From NCBI GenBank assembly GCA_018371275.1, contig JAHALF010000001.1, positions 242,109 through 306,108 of the forward strand: 64,000 nt of DNA, in the 5' to 3' direction. This document shows, one piece after another, positions 1 to 9,272 of the stretch. The stretch comes from Clostridiales bacterium. GTDB taxonomy: Bacteria > Bacillota > Clostridia > Lachnospirales > CAG-274. Positions within the stretch are counted from its first letter, which is position 1; each line of letters begins with the position of its first letter. The translations under genes and the position numbers were made by a program. Under the pieces are notes generated by a model. It was not told the DNA's origin and made no database searches. It worked only from the letters and a program-made list of their open reading frames with translations.

Positions 1-66
1 TAATAATACTAAAGTAAGTATTAAAAAATAAACAATTAGTATATTAAAAATTATTTTACTTTTCAT
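1..66 (-). CDS. N-terminus of a secreted or membrane protein, cut by the window edge
   Basis: Only the first 22 codons are inside the window. They begin at an ATG with an ideal GGAGG site at 73-77, six bases upstream. The peptide starts MKSK and is followed by a strongly hydrophobic run of Ile, Leu, Phe and Val, as in a signal peptide or first membrane helix. The product cannot be named from this. It lies downstream of spoIIM on the same strand, with a gap of about 140 AT-rich bases in which I see no gene. Confidence 0.5.
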   Translation of the reverse strand, partial: MKSKIIFNILIVYFLILTLVLL

Positions 67-209
67 AAAATGCCTCCAAAGCTTTTGTAACAATTATTAT
101 TTATTTTATCATATTTTTATTTAATTTTCAAACATTTTTAACATAATTTAATAAAAATATATTTGTAAAATAAAATATTATTTTGCATATAATTGTTTAA
201 AAAGCAATG

Positions 210-770
210 TTATTTTATGTAATAAAATATCATAAATAGTATTGTATTAATAGTTATACATATAATAATGGTATTTATGTAATTTTTTATACTTAATTGT
301 ACTTTTTTTCCTCTGTTTTTACAATATGTTATTGCTTTATATGAAATATAAAAAATTAAAATAATATTAATTATATTTTCTAAAATATAACCATTAAACA
401 TACTACCTATCATTTTAAAATTATAATTATTAAAAAATATTGCTCCTGTAAATCCAATAAAAAATCCCTTACAAAATATTATCAAATATATAAAAATTTC
501 TCCTAAATATATAAATGCTAAAAACCATATAAAAATAAAATACTTTGTATCTTTTAAAAATATTTCTATTAAATTTATTATACTTAATTTAGTATTTTCA
601 TTTAACTGTACTATAAAACCATCTATAAATACATCTAATTTTTCTATAATATCATTAGATGTAAAACAAAAAAATATTGCCCCTAAAAAACTTCCTAAAA
701 ACATAAATAACATAATATATTTTAAAGTATCCTCTTTTGTATTATAATACTTTGTTTTTATATACCTCAT
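210..770 (-). CDS. spoIIM: Stage II sporulation protein M
   Basis: SpoIIM is the membrane scaffold of the DMP peptidoglycan-remodelling complex that drives engulfment, together with SpoIIP and SpoIID. The 186-residue protein is almost entirely hydrophobic, with about five membrane spans and a short charged N-terminus, which matches the family in size and shape. It follows spoIIP by 25 bases and has an AAGGAG site, so the two are probably co-transcribed. spoIID is not in the window. The assignment rests on length, topology and the neighbouring spoIIP more than on one diagnostic motif. Confidence 0.82.
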   Translation of the reverse strand: MRYIKTKYYNTKEDTLKYIMLFMFLGSFLGAIFFCFTSNDIIEKLDVFIDGFIVQLNENTKLSIINLIEIFLKDTKYFIFIWFLAFIYLGEIFIYLIIFCKGFFIGFTGAIFFNNYNFKMIGSMFNGYILENIINIILIFYISYKAITYCKNRGKKVQLSIKNYINTIIICITINTILFMIFYYIK

Positions 771-795
771 AAAAATTTCTTCTCCTTGCTATATT

Positions 796-1896
796 TTAAG
801 AAAAAATAACATCATTTATAATATCCGCTAAAAGCTCCATAGCATTGTACATTTCTTGTTTAGTGTTAGTTTGTGCTCCAGCCTCAATAAGCATAGTTTT
901 AGGCTTTAAATGCAAGCTATATCTATATGGTTTTATATATATTTTTCTAGTAAAGCCTGGATATTTTTCCATAGCCTCCTTTTGCATATTAAAACTAAGT
1001 GCAAGATTAGTAGGTATGTTAGGATTAGGCAAATTTGATATATTATTTAATTTTCCATTTTCCATTATTCTTGATATACCATTAAAAAACATTATCTTCG
1101 CTGTTGGTTTACCATTTATATTTTCTACAAGATGGGTATTTTCATTTACACCATCTCTATGTAAATCTATAACTAATTCTATTGATGGATTTTCTTCTAA
1201 AACTTTTTGTATTACAGGTTCCATTCTTTCATATGCGCCATTTCTTTGTAATCTTCCATTTACCATATCAAAAGATGTATCTGTTATATGTAATGTTTTT
1301 ATACCATAATCTTGTTCTAAAATGTTAGCAAGCCTTGTTCCAACTCCTATAATTCCTTCATTTATATCGTTTTCATTACTATCTTTAAACATTTCGTGCG
1401 GATGGGTATGAAAAATCAACACTTTAGGTTCATCCTGACTTTTTTCTATTTTTAAATCTGTATTTACAAATTTATTAATATCAAAATAATCTTTAGACAT
1501 ACCTGTTGTAGCATCTACTATATAAAATTTTTGTCTTAAATAATCTAAATTTTCAAGTTGTTTAGTATCTATATCATCACTATTTATTTGTGTACTCTTT
1601 TTAACTTCTTCATCAGTTTTTTCATGCTCATAAGATATATCATCAAGTCCTATAAGCTCTATATCCCCTATTTCTTCACTTTCTTCATTTTCAATGTTAG
1701 ATACCATTACATAGTCATCTTTTTTAAATATATCTTTTACATCTTCATTTATTTTATATCTAGACAATGTATCATATAACATAATTTCACCAAAGGCAAC
1801 CTCATTTATATTAAAAAATAAAATTACTACTAATATTATACTTATAGCTATTCCAAGTGCTATCTTTTCACAAAATTTTTCTATCTTCTTGTCCAT
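796..1896 (-). CDS. spoIIP: Stage II sporulation protein P (N-acetylmuramoyl-L-alanine amidase/endopeptidase)
   Basis: SpoIIP cuts stem peptides and cross-links in septal peptidoglycan during engulfment. The protein has an N-terminal membrane anchor at about residues 12-30, an acidic linker, and a C-terminal Amidase_3-like domain from about residue 150. The conserved metal-site stretch reads VLIFHTHPHEMF, and further histidine and acidic motifs (VIDLHRDG, MLIEAGAQTN) follow. At 366 residues it is a normal length. The ribosome site is AAGGAG. It is the first gene of a spoIIP-spoIIM unit. In Bacillus, spoIIP sits behind gpr; here a SpoVB-like flippase precedes it, separated by a terminator. Confidence 0.92.
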   Translation of the reverse strand: MDKKIEKFCEKIALGIAISIILVVILFFNINEVAFGEIMLYDTLSRYKINEDVKDIFKKDDYVMVSNIENEESEEIGDIELIGLDDISYEHEKTDEEVKKSTQINSDDIDTKQLENLDYLRQKFYIVDATTGMSKDYFDINKFVNTDLKIEKSQDEPKVLIFHTHPHEMFKDSNENDINEGIIGVGTRLANILEQDYGIKTLHITDTSFDMVNGRLQRNGAYERMEPVIQKVLEENPSIELVIDLHRDGVNENTHLVENINGKPTAKIMFFNGISRIMENGKLNNISNLPNPNIPTNLALSFNMQKEAMEKYPGFTRKIYIKPYRYSLHLKPKTMLIEAGAQTNTKQEMYNAMELLADIINDVIFS

Positions 1897-1954
1897 AATT
1901 TTTCTCCTTGTAAGTATAGTAAGATATAGATTATAAAAAATATATTCTAAAAAT

Positions 1955-1999
1955 AAAAAAATATCACAACTATATAAAAAATAATTGTGATATTTTTTT
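1955..1999 (-). terminator. Intrinsic terminator after the SpoVB-like flippase
   Basis: An inverted repeat pairs 1955-1969 with 1985-1999 (core ATATCACAA / TTGTGATAT) and is flanked by A and T runs on both sides. It lies just past the stop of the flippase gene and before spoIIP. Confidence 0.8.
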
Positions 2000-2017
2000 A
2001 TAAAGATTTAAATGTTA

Positions 2018-3622
2018 TTAATCTATTAATCTATATCGATCTAAAATACTTATAAGCCTTCTACCCATAGGCAATAAACTCAAATCTTCTCTTTTAAACC
2101 CTCCTATAACAGCTAAGCTAACTAAATATACTATAATAGCTATAAATATACTAACTAAGGTAGAAATAGCATTACTTTTACTAAAATAAAATATAAACTT
2201 ATAAGAAAAATAACAAAATACTCCCATAACAATAGATGCTATTGTAGGCTTAAAAAATATACCATTATAATCTGGTCTTATTTTAGTTACTTTTCTTAAT
2301 GTTATAAAATTTAATAAAGATGCAATTAAATAGCATACTGTTGTGCTAATTATAGCCCCTATAACATTTATACTAGGTATAGATATTAAAAAATAATTTA
2401 TAGGTATTTTTATAATAGAACCTATAAAAGCATTTTTGGCTGGTGTTGCCACCTTTCCGATTCCTTGTAAAATACCTGTTATTATCTGACAAAGGGCTAA
2501 AAATATTATACTTAAAGCACCCCATTTTAAAAGAAGACCTCCATCAGAATAATTTGGAAATAATAAAAGAAGTATTTCATCAGCTAACACCCCCATACCA
2601 ATAGCAGCTGGTATAGATATTATCATAGTAAGTCTTAAACTAACATCTATTTTCTTTCTTACAGTCTTTATATCTTTTTGTATCATACTACTAGCTATAC
2701 TAGGTAAAACAGCTGTTGCAAGCGCTGTTGATATAGAAACTGGAAGTGTAGTAAGTGTTACATACTTACCCGTAAGCTGTCCATATAATGCTGTTACTTG
2801 ACTATCTGTAAAAGCTTTGGACGCTGTTAATCTACTATTTACCATTTGCATATCTATAAGATTTGTCATACTAAAAATAGCAGTACCAGCAATAATAGGA
2901 GCAGCTGTTTTTATTATTTTTATAGCTATTTCTCTATTACTTTCTAATCTATATTTATGAGTTTTTTTAGATAATTTTCTGTTTATATATCTTTTTCTAT
3001 TTAAAAATACCATCAAAATATATATAAGCCCTGCTAAAGCTCCTATGCCAGTACCCATAGTACCACCAGCTGCTCCTAAAGGTAAGCTTATACCTACTAG
3101 TAAATAGGCTAAATAAATACTAAAAATAGCATTAAATATTTGCTCTATAACTTGTGACAAAGCTGTTGGAACAGTTGTCCCAAGTCCTTGAAAATATCCT
3201 CTAAAAACAGACATAACAGATACTATAAATACAGTTGGAGAAAGGGTAAGTATAGTATAATAACTATCTGGGCTACCTATTATATTGCAAAAAAATCTAG
3301 CAGATACAAACATAACTATTGAAAATATTAAACCTACTGTTGATGATAATATAAGAGATATTTTAAATGTTTTTTTCACATTTCTATATTCTTCTAAAGC
3401 TACCTTTTCAGAAACTATCTTAGATATTGCAGCAGGTAGTCCTGCTGAGCTCATAACAAGAAAAAAGTTATATAAATAAAATCCAGCACTATATATACCG
3501 TTACCTTCATCACCAAGCATATTAGTTAAAGGTAACCTATATAAAAATCCTAATAATCTAACTAAAAGACTAGCTATTGCAAGTATGGCTGCTTGTTTAA
3601 TAAATTTTGTTTTGCTCAACAA
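2018..3622 (-). CDS. SpoVB/MurJ-type polysaccharide flippase
   Basis: This is a 534-residue polytopic membrane protein of the MOP superfamily with about 14 helices. The N-terminus (KQAAILAIASLLVRLLGFLYRLPL) and the Gly-rich helix near the middle match the SpoVB/YtgP branch, whose members flip lipid-linked cell wall or cortex precursors. Translation appears to begin at a TTG codon behind AAGGGGG; no ATG fits better. The adjacent spoIIP/spoIIM genes favour a spore-cortex role, but a general lipid II flippase (YtgP/MurJ-like) is equally possible, so no symbol is given. Confidence 0.85.
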   Translation of the reverse strand: MLSKTKFIKQAAILAIASLLVRLLGFLYRLPLTNMLGDEGNGIYSAGFYLYNFFLVMSSAGLPAAISKIVSEKVALEEYRNVKKTFKISLILSSTVGLIFSIVMFVSARFFCNIIGSPDSYYTILTLSPTVFIVSVMSVFRGYFQGLGTTVPTALSQVIEQIFNAIFSIYLAYLLVGISLPLGAAGGTMGTGIGALAGLIYILMVFLNRKRYINRKLSKKTHKYRLESNREIAIKIIKTAAPIIAGTAIFSMTNLIDMQMVNSRLTASKAFTDSQVTALYGQLTGKYVTLTTLPVSISTALATAVLPSIASSMIQKDIKTVRKKIDVSLRLTMIISIPAAIGMGVLADEILLLLFPNYSDGGLLLKWGALSIIFLALCQIITGILQGIGKVATPAKNAFIGSIIKIPINYFLISIPSINVIGAIISTTVCYLIASLLNFITLRKVTKIRPDYNGIFFKPTIASIVMGVFCYFSYKFIFYFSKSNAISTLVSIFIAIIVYLVSLAVIGGFKREDLSLLPMGRRLISILDRYRLID

Positions 3623-3652
3623 GATACCCCCTTAGTAGATTTTTAACAAAAA

Positions 3653-4015
3653 TTATTTTAAAAGACTTTCATCTACAATTTCTGCATCTGCCCATATTCT
3701 TTCTATATTATAAAATTCTCTATCTTCTTCATTAAACAAATGCACTACTATATCGTTAAAATCCAATAAAATCCAACTTTTTGTTTGTATACCTTCACTA
3801 TGAGTTTTTTGTACATTACATTGTTTGTGTAGCTCTTCTTCAACAGCATCTGCCATAGCTCTTAACTGACTAGAATTGCTAGCACTAGCTATAACAAAAT
3901 AATCTGCAATAGGAGATAAACTAGAAATATCTATAACTTTTATATCTATACCCATTTTATCATCTAATGCCTTGTATGCCACTTTTACAGTTTCAAAAAC
4001 CTGTTCTTTATTCAT
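3653..4015 (-). CDS. rsfS: Ribosomal silencing factor RsfS
   Basis: RsfS binds ribosomal protein L14 and blocks subunit joining when nutrients are low. The 120-residue protein carries the family signatures DYFVIASASNSSQ near residue 37 and WILLDFNDIVVHLF near residue 80. It follows the nadD-yqeK fusion by ten bases, the usual Firmicute order nadD-yqeK-rsfS. The ribosome site is AGGAGGT, seven bases before the ATG. Confidence 0.95.
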   Translation of the reverse strand: MNKEQVFETVKVAYKALDDKMGIDIKVIDISSLSPIADYFVIASASNSSQLRAMADAVEEELHKQCNVQKTHSEGIQTKSWILLDFNDIVVHLFNEEDREFYNIERIWADAEIVDESLLK

Positions 4016-4025
4016 CTTATACCTC

Positions 4026-5210
4026 CTAATTTTTATAATAATTATATGCTTCTATACTTAATGGGTGTATTATTCTCCCTTTTTTAGTATTAAACTGTAT
4101 AGTGCTATGTAATATATATTCCATAGCCTTATTTAAATCTTTATATGCAATTTCCCTAGCTTTATATACACCTTCAAAATAAGCCCTTGTAGGCTCTATA
4201 TAATCTGCTATATAGATTATCTTTTCAAGATTAGACATATTTGCCCTACCAGTCGTATGATACTTTATGCTATTTAATATATCTTCATCTTTTATATTAT
4301 AAATATCTTTTGCTACATAATACCCTAAAAAACTATGGGCTAAATCTGGTTGCCTTTTTAAAACATCATCTAACTTAAAATTATACTTTTCACAGTTTTC
4401 ATATATTTTAGGTAGTGGAAAGCATTTGCAACAATCGTGCACAAGTCCTGCTAAAAATGCTTTTTCTTTATTTTCATTGTGTTCCATTGCAAGACTTTTA
4501 GCCTCTTTTGCTACTTGTATAGAGTGATTAAATCTTTTTTCTGTAAGATTTTGTTTCAATAATTTTACCTCTTTTTCATACTTTTCAAAAAAATCTATTT
4601 TATATAAACCATTATTATAAATGTATTTTTCTACATTTTTAGGTAATAAGTAAGTAACTGTTTTTTCTTGTTCTATTCTTTTCCTTATATTGGTAGAAGA
4701 TATTTCAAGCATTGGAGTTTCACAAAAGTATATTTTATTTTTGTGTTTTTCTATTAAATTTTTTGTATGTTCATCTAAAATATAATTAGGTCTTGTTGTA
4801 ACAATAAATTTACATAAATCAAAAATAGCATCGGTATCTTTCCAACTATATACTTGATTTATCGTATCTGTACCTGTTATAAAATAAATTTCTACATCTT
4901 CATTACACATAGACTTTATTTCTCTTAAAGTATCTATTGTATATGTTGTTGTATGTCGTTTAAGTTCTATGTTAGATATAAAAAAATTAGGATTGTTTTC
5001 TATTGCAAGCTTTACCATATTATACCTATGAATATCACTAGCTATATTTACTTCTCTTTTATGAGGTGGATCACCTGTTGGTATAAATACTACTTTATCT
5101 AAATTATATTTTTCTAAAGCATAGTTACTTGATAAAAGGTGTGCATAATGTATTGGATTAAATGTTCCTCCCATAATGCCTAATTTTTTTATATTTTTAA
5201 AATTTTCCAT
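4026..5210 (-). CDS. nadD: Fused nicotinate-nucleotide adenylyltransferase (NadD) and YqeK-type HD hydrolase
   Basis: Residues 1 to about 200 are a NadD domain making deamido-NAD from nicotinate mononucleotide and ATP. The GTFNPIHYAH nucleotidyl-transfer motif is near the N-terminus and ISSTNIRKRI is near the end of the domain. From about residue 205 an HD domain follows (FNHSIQVA, VHDCCKC, YHTTGR, IIYIADYIEP), matching YqeK, a diadenosine tetraphosphatase. In most Firmicutes these are two adjacent genes. Here one continuous frame of 394 codons joins them, with no internal start and no stop. I start at the ATG at 5210; a GTG four codons upstream is the alternative. The ribosome site TTGGAG is rather far, about 11 bases. 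Confidence 0.93.
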   Translation of the reverse strand: MENFKNIKKLGIMGGTFNPIHYAHLLSSNYALEKYNLDKVVFIPTGDPPHKREVNIASDIHRYNMVKLAIENNPNFFISNIELKRHTTTYTIDTLREIKSMCNEDVEIYFITGTDTINQVYSWKDTDAIFDLCKFIVTTRPNYILDEHTKNLIEKHKNKIYFCETPMLEISSTNIRKRIEQEKTVTYLLPKNVEKYIYNNGLYKIDFFEKYEKEVKLLKQNLTEKRFNHSIQVAKEAKSLAMEHNENKEKAFLAGLVHDCCKCFPLPKIYENCEKYNFKLDDVLKRQPDLAHSFLGYYVAKDIYNIKDEDILNSIKYHTTGRANMSNLEKIIYIADYIEPTRAYFEGVYKAREIAYKDLNKAMEYILHSTIQFNTKKGRIIHPLSIEAYNYYKN

Positions 5211-5228
5211 CAAAAAATTCACTCCAAG

Positions 5229-5816
5229 CTATATATAAAATCTCCATAAAAAATCTTTTGCTTCTTCTGCATAGTCTATATTTATTCTTTTACCTTTTTT
5301 TATAATATTTGTATCAAATTCTTTATTATCTAATATGTATATTTCATTAGATAATATACTTTTTTCATTAAAAGATTTATCTATACTAAGTGCCTTACAA
5401 AGTTTACCTGGACCATTTAAAAAGTTTTTCCTTTGATAAGTAGTAAGCTCACTATATGACCTACTATATCTTAACATACTTAATTTTTCTATATTTTTAA
5501 CTGGTTCTGCTCCTCTTATTAAAACAGCAGAGGGTTTATTAATAGTATCTGTAATAATATTAAAACAATAATACATACCATATATTAAATAAACATATAT
5601 AGTACCACCATTTAGATAAAAAGTTTTTGTTCTATCTGTTATCTTACCACCATAAGCGTGGCAAGCCTTATCTATATCTCCCAAATAACTTTCTGTTTCT
5701 GTTATTTTTACTATTATTTTTTCATTATCTATTTCTCTAACAAGATATTTACCAATAAGCTCTTTACCAACTGTTAAAGCATCTCTTGTAAAAAAATCTT
5801 CTGTAAGTCTATCCAT
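5229..5816 (-). CDS. Alkyladenine (3-methyladenine) DNA glycosylase, Mpg/AAG family
   Basis: This enzyme removes alkylated and deaminated purines to start base excision repair. The 195-residue protein shows the AAG-fold signatures ITETESYLGDIDKACHA (with the catalytic Glu region), GGTIYVYLIYGMYYCFN and NGPGKLCKAL. It lies two bases after gltX and 18 before nadD, so it is probably in the same transcript. The size and motif order are normal for the family. Confidence 0.94.
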   Translation of the reverse strand: MDRLTEDFFTRDALTVGKELIGKYLVREIDNEKIIVKITETESYLGDIDKACHAYGGKITDRTKTFYLNGGTIYVYLIYGMYYCFNIITDTINKPSAVLIRGAEPVKNIEKLSMLRYSRSYSELTTYQRKNFLNGPGKLCKALSIDKSFNEKSILSNEIYILDNKEFDTNIIKKGKRINIDYAEEAKDFLWRFYI

Positions 5817-5818
5817 AA

Positions 5819-7243
5819 CTATGAAAGTTTTTCTATTCCCTTTTTAATTCTTGCTAACGTTTCTTCTTTTCCAAAAATTTCTGCCATTTCACTAGCTCCA
5901 CAAGGAGAAGAAGGCTTACCAGATAAAGCAGTTCTAACAGGCCATAAAACTATACCATTTTTTACTTCCATTTTAGCTATTAAGTCCATCATGGCATTAT
6001 ATATACTATCATTATCCCAATTTTCTAAACTCTCAAAAATAGGTAATATATTTTTAAGAACATCTAAAGATATAGCCTCATCTGTTTTCATTTTTTTATG
6101 AATATAAAGTTCTGTACTATATTCTGGCAATTGTTCTATAAAATCAACCATATCTTTTATTTCATTTATAGTACCTATTCTAGTTTTTATATGTTCAGCT
6201 ATTTTTCTGAGATTATATGGTTTTGTTATAGTTTCCTTTAAAACTGGTTCTGCCATTTCAAAAAATCTATCAAAATCCATTTTTTTAATATATTCGCCAT
6301 TAAGCCAAGTGAGCTTTACTATATCAAATATAGCTGGAGATTTGCTAAGTCCTTTTATATCAAAATTTTGTATAAGTTCATCTAAAGTAAATATTTCCTG
6401 ATTATTAGATGGCGACCAACCTAAAAGAGCAATATAATTTACTATAGCTTCTGGCAAATATCCCTTTTCTATTAAATCTTGAAAAGATGCGTCTCCATTT
6501 CTTTTAGATAATTTCTCTGTTTGATTTTTCATAACTGGTGGTAAATGGATATAAGTAGGTATATCCCAACCAAAAGCATCATATAAAAGATTATATTTTG
6601 GTGTAGAAGATAAATATTCTGACCCTCTAACAACGTGAGTTATATCCATTAAATGATCATCTATAACGTTTGCAAAGTTATATGTTGGTAAACCATCTGA
6701 TTTTATTAATATTTGGTCTTCCATTTCTTCATTTTCTACTGTTATCTCTCCGTATACTTTATCTATAAAAGTAGTTTTACCATCTTTGATTTTTTGTCTA
6801 ATAACAAAAGGTGTATTATTTTTCAATTTTTCTTCTATTTCATCTTTAGATAAAGATAAACAATGTCTATCATATTTAGATATACCATCATTTCCTTTTA
6901 AATTATCAAGTCTTTCTTTATCACAAAAACAATAGTATGCTTCTTTTTTTTCTACTAATTGTTTAGCATAATCTAAATAGTCATTTTTTCTTTGGCTTTG
7001 TATGTATGGGCCATATTCTCCCCCAATATCTGGACCTTCGTCGTGATTTATTCCAGCCATTTTAAGTGTTTTATAAATAATATCTGTTGCACCTTCTACC
7101 AATCTGCCTTGGTCTGTATCCTCTATACGAAGTATAAATTTACCATTATTAGCTTTTGCTATTAAATATTCATAAAGAGCCGTTCTAAGATTTCCTATAT
7201 GCATATACCCAGTAGGACTAGGTGCAAATCGTGTTCTAATCAT
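5819..7243 (-). CDS. gltX: Glutamyl-tRNA synthetase
   Basis: This class I aminoacyl-tRNA synthetase charges tRNA-Glu; in organisms without GlnRS it may also misacylate tRNA-Gln. The HIGH motif appears as MHIGN within FAPSPTGYMHIGN, and KMSKS appears as KLSKR. A Cys-rich insert (CFCDKE, YDRHC) sits around residues 105-130. I choose the ATG at 7243, five bases behind GGAGG; the upstream in-frame ATG at 7255 lies on that site. The protein is 474 residues. No T-box precedes it. Confidence 0.96.
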   Translation of the reverse strand: MIRTRFAPSPTGYMHIGNLRTALYEYLIAKANNGKFILRIEDTDQGRLVEGATDIIYKTLKMAGINHDEGPDIGGEYGPYIQSQRKNDYLDYAKQLVEKKEAYYCFCDKERLDNLKGNDGISKYDRHCLSLSKDEIEEKLKNNTPFVIRQKIKDGKTTFIDKVYGEITVENEEMEDQILIKSDGLPTYNFANVIDDHLMDITHVVRGSEYLSSTPKYNLLYDAFGWDIPTYIHLPPVMKNQTEKLSKRNGDASFQDLIEKGYLPEAIVNYIALLGWSPSNNQEIFTLDELIQNFDIKGLSKSPAIFDIVKLTWLNGEYIKKMDFDRFFEMAEPVLKETITKPYNLRKIAEHIKTRIGTINEIKDMVDFIEQLPEYSTELYIHKKMKTDEAISLDVLKNILPIFESLENWDNDSIYNAMMDLIAKMEVKNGIVLWPVRTALSGKPSSPCGASEMAEIFGKEETLARIKKGIEKLS

Positions 7244-7327
7244 AGTATCCTCCATTTTATATTAATTCATTGTTATTCAATATATCATAACATTTTTATA
7301 AAAAAATTGCAATATTTATATATAATA

Positions 7328-7350
7328 AAGCCGATATAAATATCGGCCTT
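7328..7350 (-). terminator. Hairpin after spoVAD
   Basis: GCCGATA (7330-7336) pairs with TATCGGC (7341-7347), directly after the spoVAD stop and before gltX. The following T-tract on the minus strand is broken by A, so termination may be partial. Confidence 0.6.
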
Positions 7351-7354
7351 ATAA

Positions 7355-8362
7355 CTATCTTTCTATAATTATACCGTGAGCAATACCTGCTATACTTTCT
7401 CCTTGTTGTATACTTGTAGGACTCATTAAAGCACCTGTTGGTATAAATAAAATTCTATTAAGCTCTCCTTTTTTTAATTTATCATATATCATACCTGCAA
7501 AAGTTGTACCAGCACAAGCACAGCCACTACCACCACTATGGGTATCTTGAGTATTTTTATCAAATATTTCTATACCACAATCTGTATAATTTTTAGATAT
7601 ATCATAACCTGCCTTTTGTACTAGTTCTATTGTAAGTTGTTTTCCTACATAACCTAAATCTCCAGTAAAAATCATATCATAATAATCTGGTTGTATATTA
7701 AAATCTTTTAAATTATTTATAATAACATCTGCTGCTGCTGGAGCCATAGCACTTCCCATATTATTAGCATCTTTTATACCTAAATCTACTATCTTTCCTG
7801 TTGTTATTCCTTTTATTTTTACACTTTTACCTGTATCTGATAAAATTAAAGCAGCAGCTCCTGTTACAGTCCAAGTAGAAGTTAAGGGACGTTGTGTTCC
7901 AAGACCTAAAGGAAACCTAAATTGTTTTTCTGCTGCACAAAAATGACTAGATGCCCCTACAATAACCTTTCTTCCTACACCACTTTCTATATTAATAGCT
8001 CCAAGAGCCATACCTTCCCCTATTGTAGAACAAGCACCAAATATACCAAAAAATGGCACATTTAAATCTCTTATAGCATAGTTTGAGCCACTGCTTTGGT
8101 TTAATAAATCACCTGCATATATATAATCTATATCACTAAATTGTAATTTTTCTTTTTTTACAACAAGTTTCATATTTTCATTTACCATTTTACTTTCTGC
8201 TTTTTCCCAACTATCTTCTCCACATAAGCTATCTTCTAAAATAACATCAAAATATTCTTTTAAAGGTCCTTCACCTTCTTTTTGTCCAACTGTAGATGCT
8301 GTATTTATTATAAAAATATCTTTATCAAATGCTGCTGATTGTTTTCCAATATGTTTACCCAT
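7355..8362 (-). CDS. spoVAD: Stage V sporulation protein AD
   Basis: SpoVAD is the dipicolinic-acid-binding component of the SpoVA channel, which loads DPA into the forespore and releases it on germination. It has a thiolase-like fold; the motifs GACSTIGEGMALGA and HSGGSGCACAG are conserved. At 335 residues it is full length (about 338 in Bacillus). The ribosome site is AAGGAG. It is the last gene of the operon here: a hairpin and gltX follow, not spoVAE. Confidence 0.95.
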   Translation of the reverse strand: MGKHIGKQSAAFDKDIFIINTASTVGQKEGEGPLKEYFDVILEDSLCGEDSWEKAESKMVNENMKLVVKKEKLQFSDIDYIYAGDLLNQSSGSNYAIRDLNVPFFGIFGACSTIGEGMALGAINIESGVGRKVIVGASSHFCAAEKQFRFPLGLGTQRPLTSTWTVTGAAALILSDTGKSVKIKGITTGKIVDLGIKDANNMGSAMAPAAADVIINNLKDFNIQPDYYDMIFTGDLGYVGKQLTIELVQKAGYDISKNYTDCGIEIFDKNTQDTHSGGSGCACAGTTFAGMIYDKLKKGELNRILFIPTGALMSPTSIQQGESIAGIAHGIIIER

Positions 8363-8375
8363 ATATAACTCCTTA

Positions 8376-8831
8376 CTATTTTACAAAATAATATACAAGA
8401 CCAACTAAAACAGACGCAAGAGTACCATATAATATAACTGGTCCTGCCACAATAAATATTTTTGCTCCAAGTCCTAATATAAATCCTTCTTTTTTAAACT
8501 CTAAAGCCGGAGATGTGACTGAGTTAGAAAAACCAGTAATAGGTACTATAGAACCAGCTCCTGCAAAATGTCCTATTTTTTGATAAATACCTAAGCCTGT
8601 TAATAAAGATGCTAAAAATATAAGCACCATAGATGTATACATACCTGTTTCATTTTTAGATAATCCATACTTACCCAATAAATTTGTTATTATTTGACCT
8701 ATTGTACAAATAATACCACCTACTAAAAATGCCCTTAAACAATCTTTGCCTATATGACTATTTGGTGAAAGTTCCCTTACTCTTTGTTGATACTGTTGTT
8801 CTAATTGTTGTTGTTTTTTAGATTTTTCCAT
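8376..8831 (-). CDS. spoVAC: Stage V sporulation protein AC
   Basis: SpoVAC is the mechanosensitive-channel-like membrane subunit of the SpoVA DPA transporter. The 151-residue protein has a basic, Gln-rich N-terminus (SKKQQQLEQQYQQRV), then about four membrane helices and the conserved GSIVPITGFSNSV loop. It sits 13 bases before spoVAD and 9 after spoVAB. Confidence 0.95.
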   Translation of the reverse strand: MEKSKKQQQLEQQYQQRVRELSPNSHIGKDCLRAFLVGGIICTIGQIITNLLGKYGLSKNETGMYTSMVLIFLASLLTGLGIYQKIGHFAGAGSIVPITGFSNSVTSPALEFKKEGFILGLGAKIFIVAGPVILYGTLASVLVGLVYYFVK

Positions 8832-8840
8832 AATGTCCTC

Positions 8841-9272
8841 CTACATATAATAAAAACTAGGTATTCTCGAATATATTATAGCGCCTATTAGCTTTCCAAT
8901 TGCTACTGCAGTTATAAAATATTTAAGACCCGTCTGTATCCTACCACGTCTTGTAAGTATCGGTATAACATTTAATATTTCAGCTAAAGACACTGCTAAA
9001 CAACCATAAAATATGCCAATACAACCTGCATATAAAACTACCAAAAATTTCCCTATTGGTAAATAAAAATTAAATATCATAGATGATGTACCAATAATAC
9101 CACCTAATATAATTGCCTCTTCATAAAGTTTTATTTTATCTTCTGTTCTAGTTTTTTGTGCAAGTCTTGGTACTACACCTATTATTGTTATAAATGCAAA
9201 AACTGCACCAGATATTATTACACCAGATGCAAAAGCCAGTATTATTACTAAAATATATTTAAATATTTCCAT
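8841..9272 (-). CDS. spoVAB: Stage V sporulation protein AB
   Basis: SpoVAB is an integral membrane member of the SpoVA set. The 143-residue product has about four hydrophobic helices and the family patterns FASGVIISGAVFAFI near the start and GCIGIFYGCLAVSLAE in the third helix. I start at the ATG at 9272, which overlaps the end of spoVAA by 14 bases and suggests translational coupling. A longer reading from a GTG at 9287 is possible but has no better ribosome site. Confidence 0.85.
   Translation of the reverse strand: MEIFKYILVIILAFASGVIISGAVFAFITIIGVVPRLAQKTRTEDKIKLYEEAIILGGIIGTSSMIFNFYLPIGKFLVVLYAGCIGIFYGCLAVSLAEILNVIPILTRRGRIQTGLKYFITAVAIGKLIGAIIYSRIPSFYYM

Noticed and set aside
845..1309. 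A 154-codon open frame on the plus strand opposite spoIIP
   Set aside because: It lies wholly inside spoIIP, has no ribosome site and no recognisable domain.
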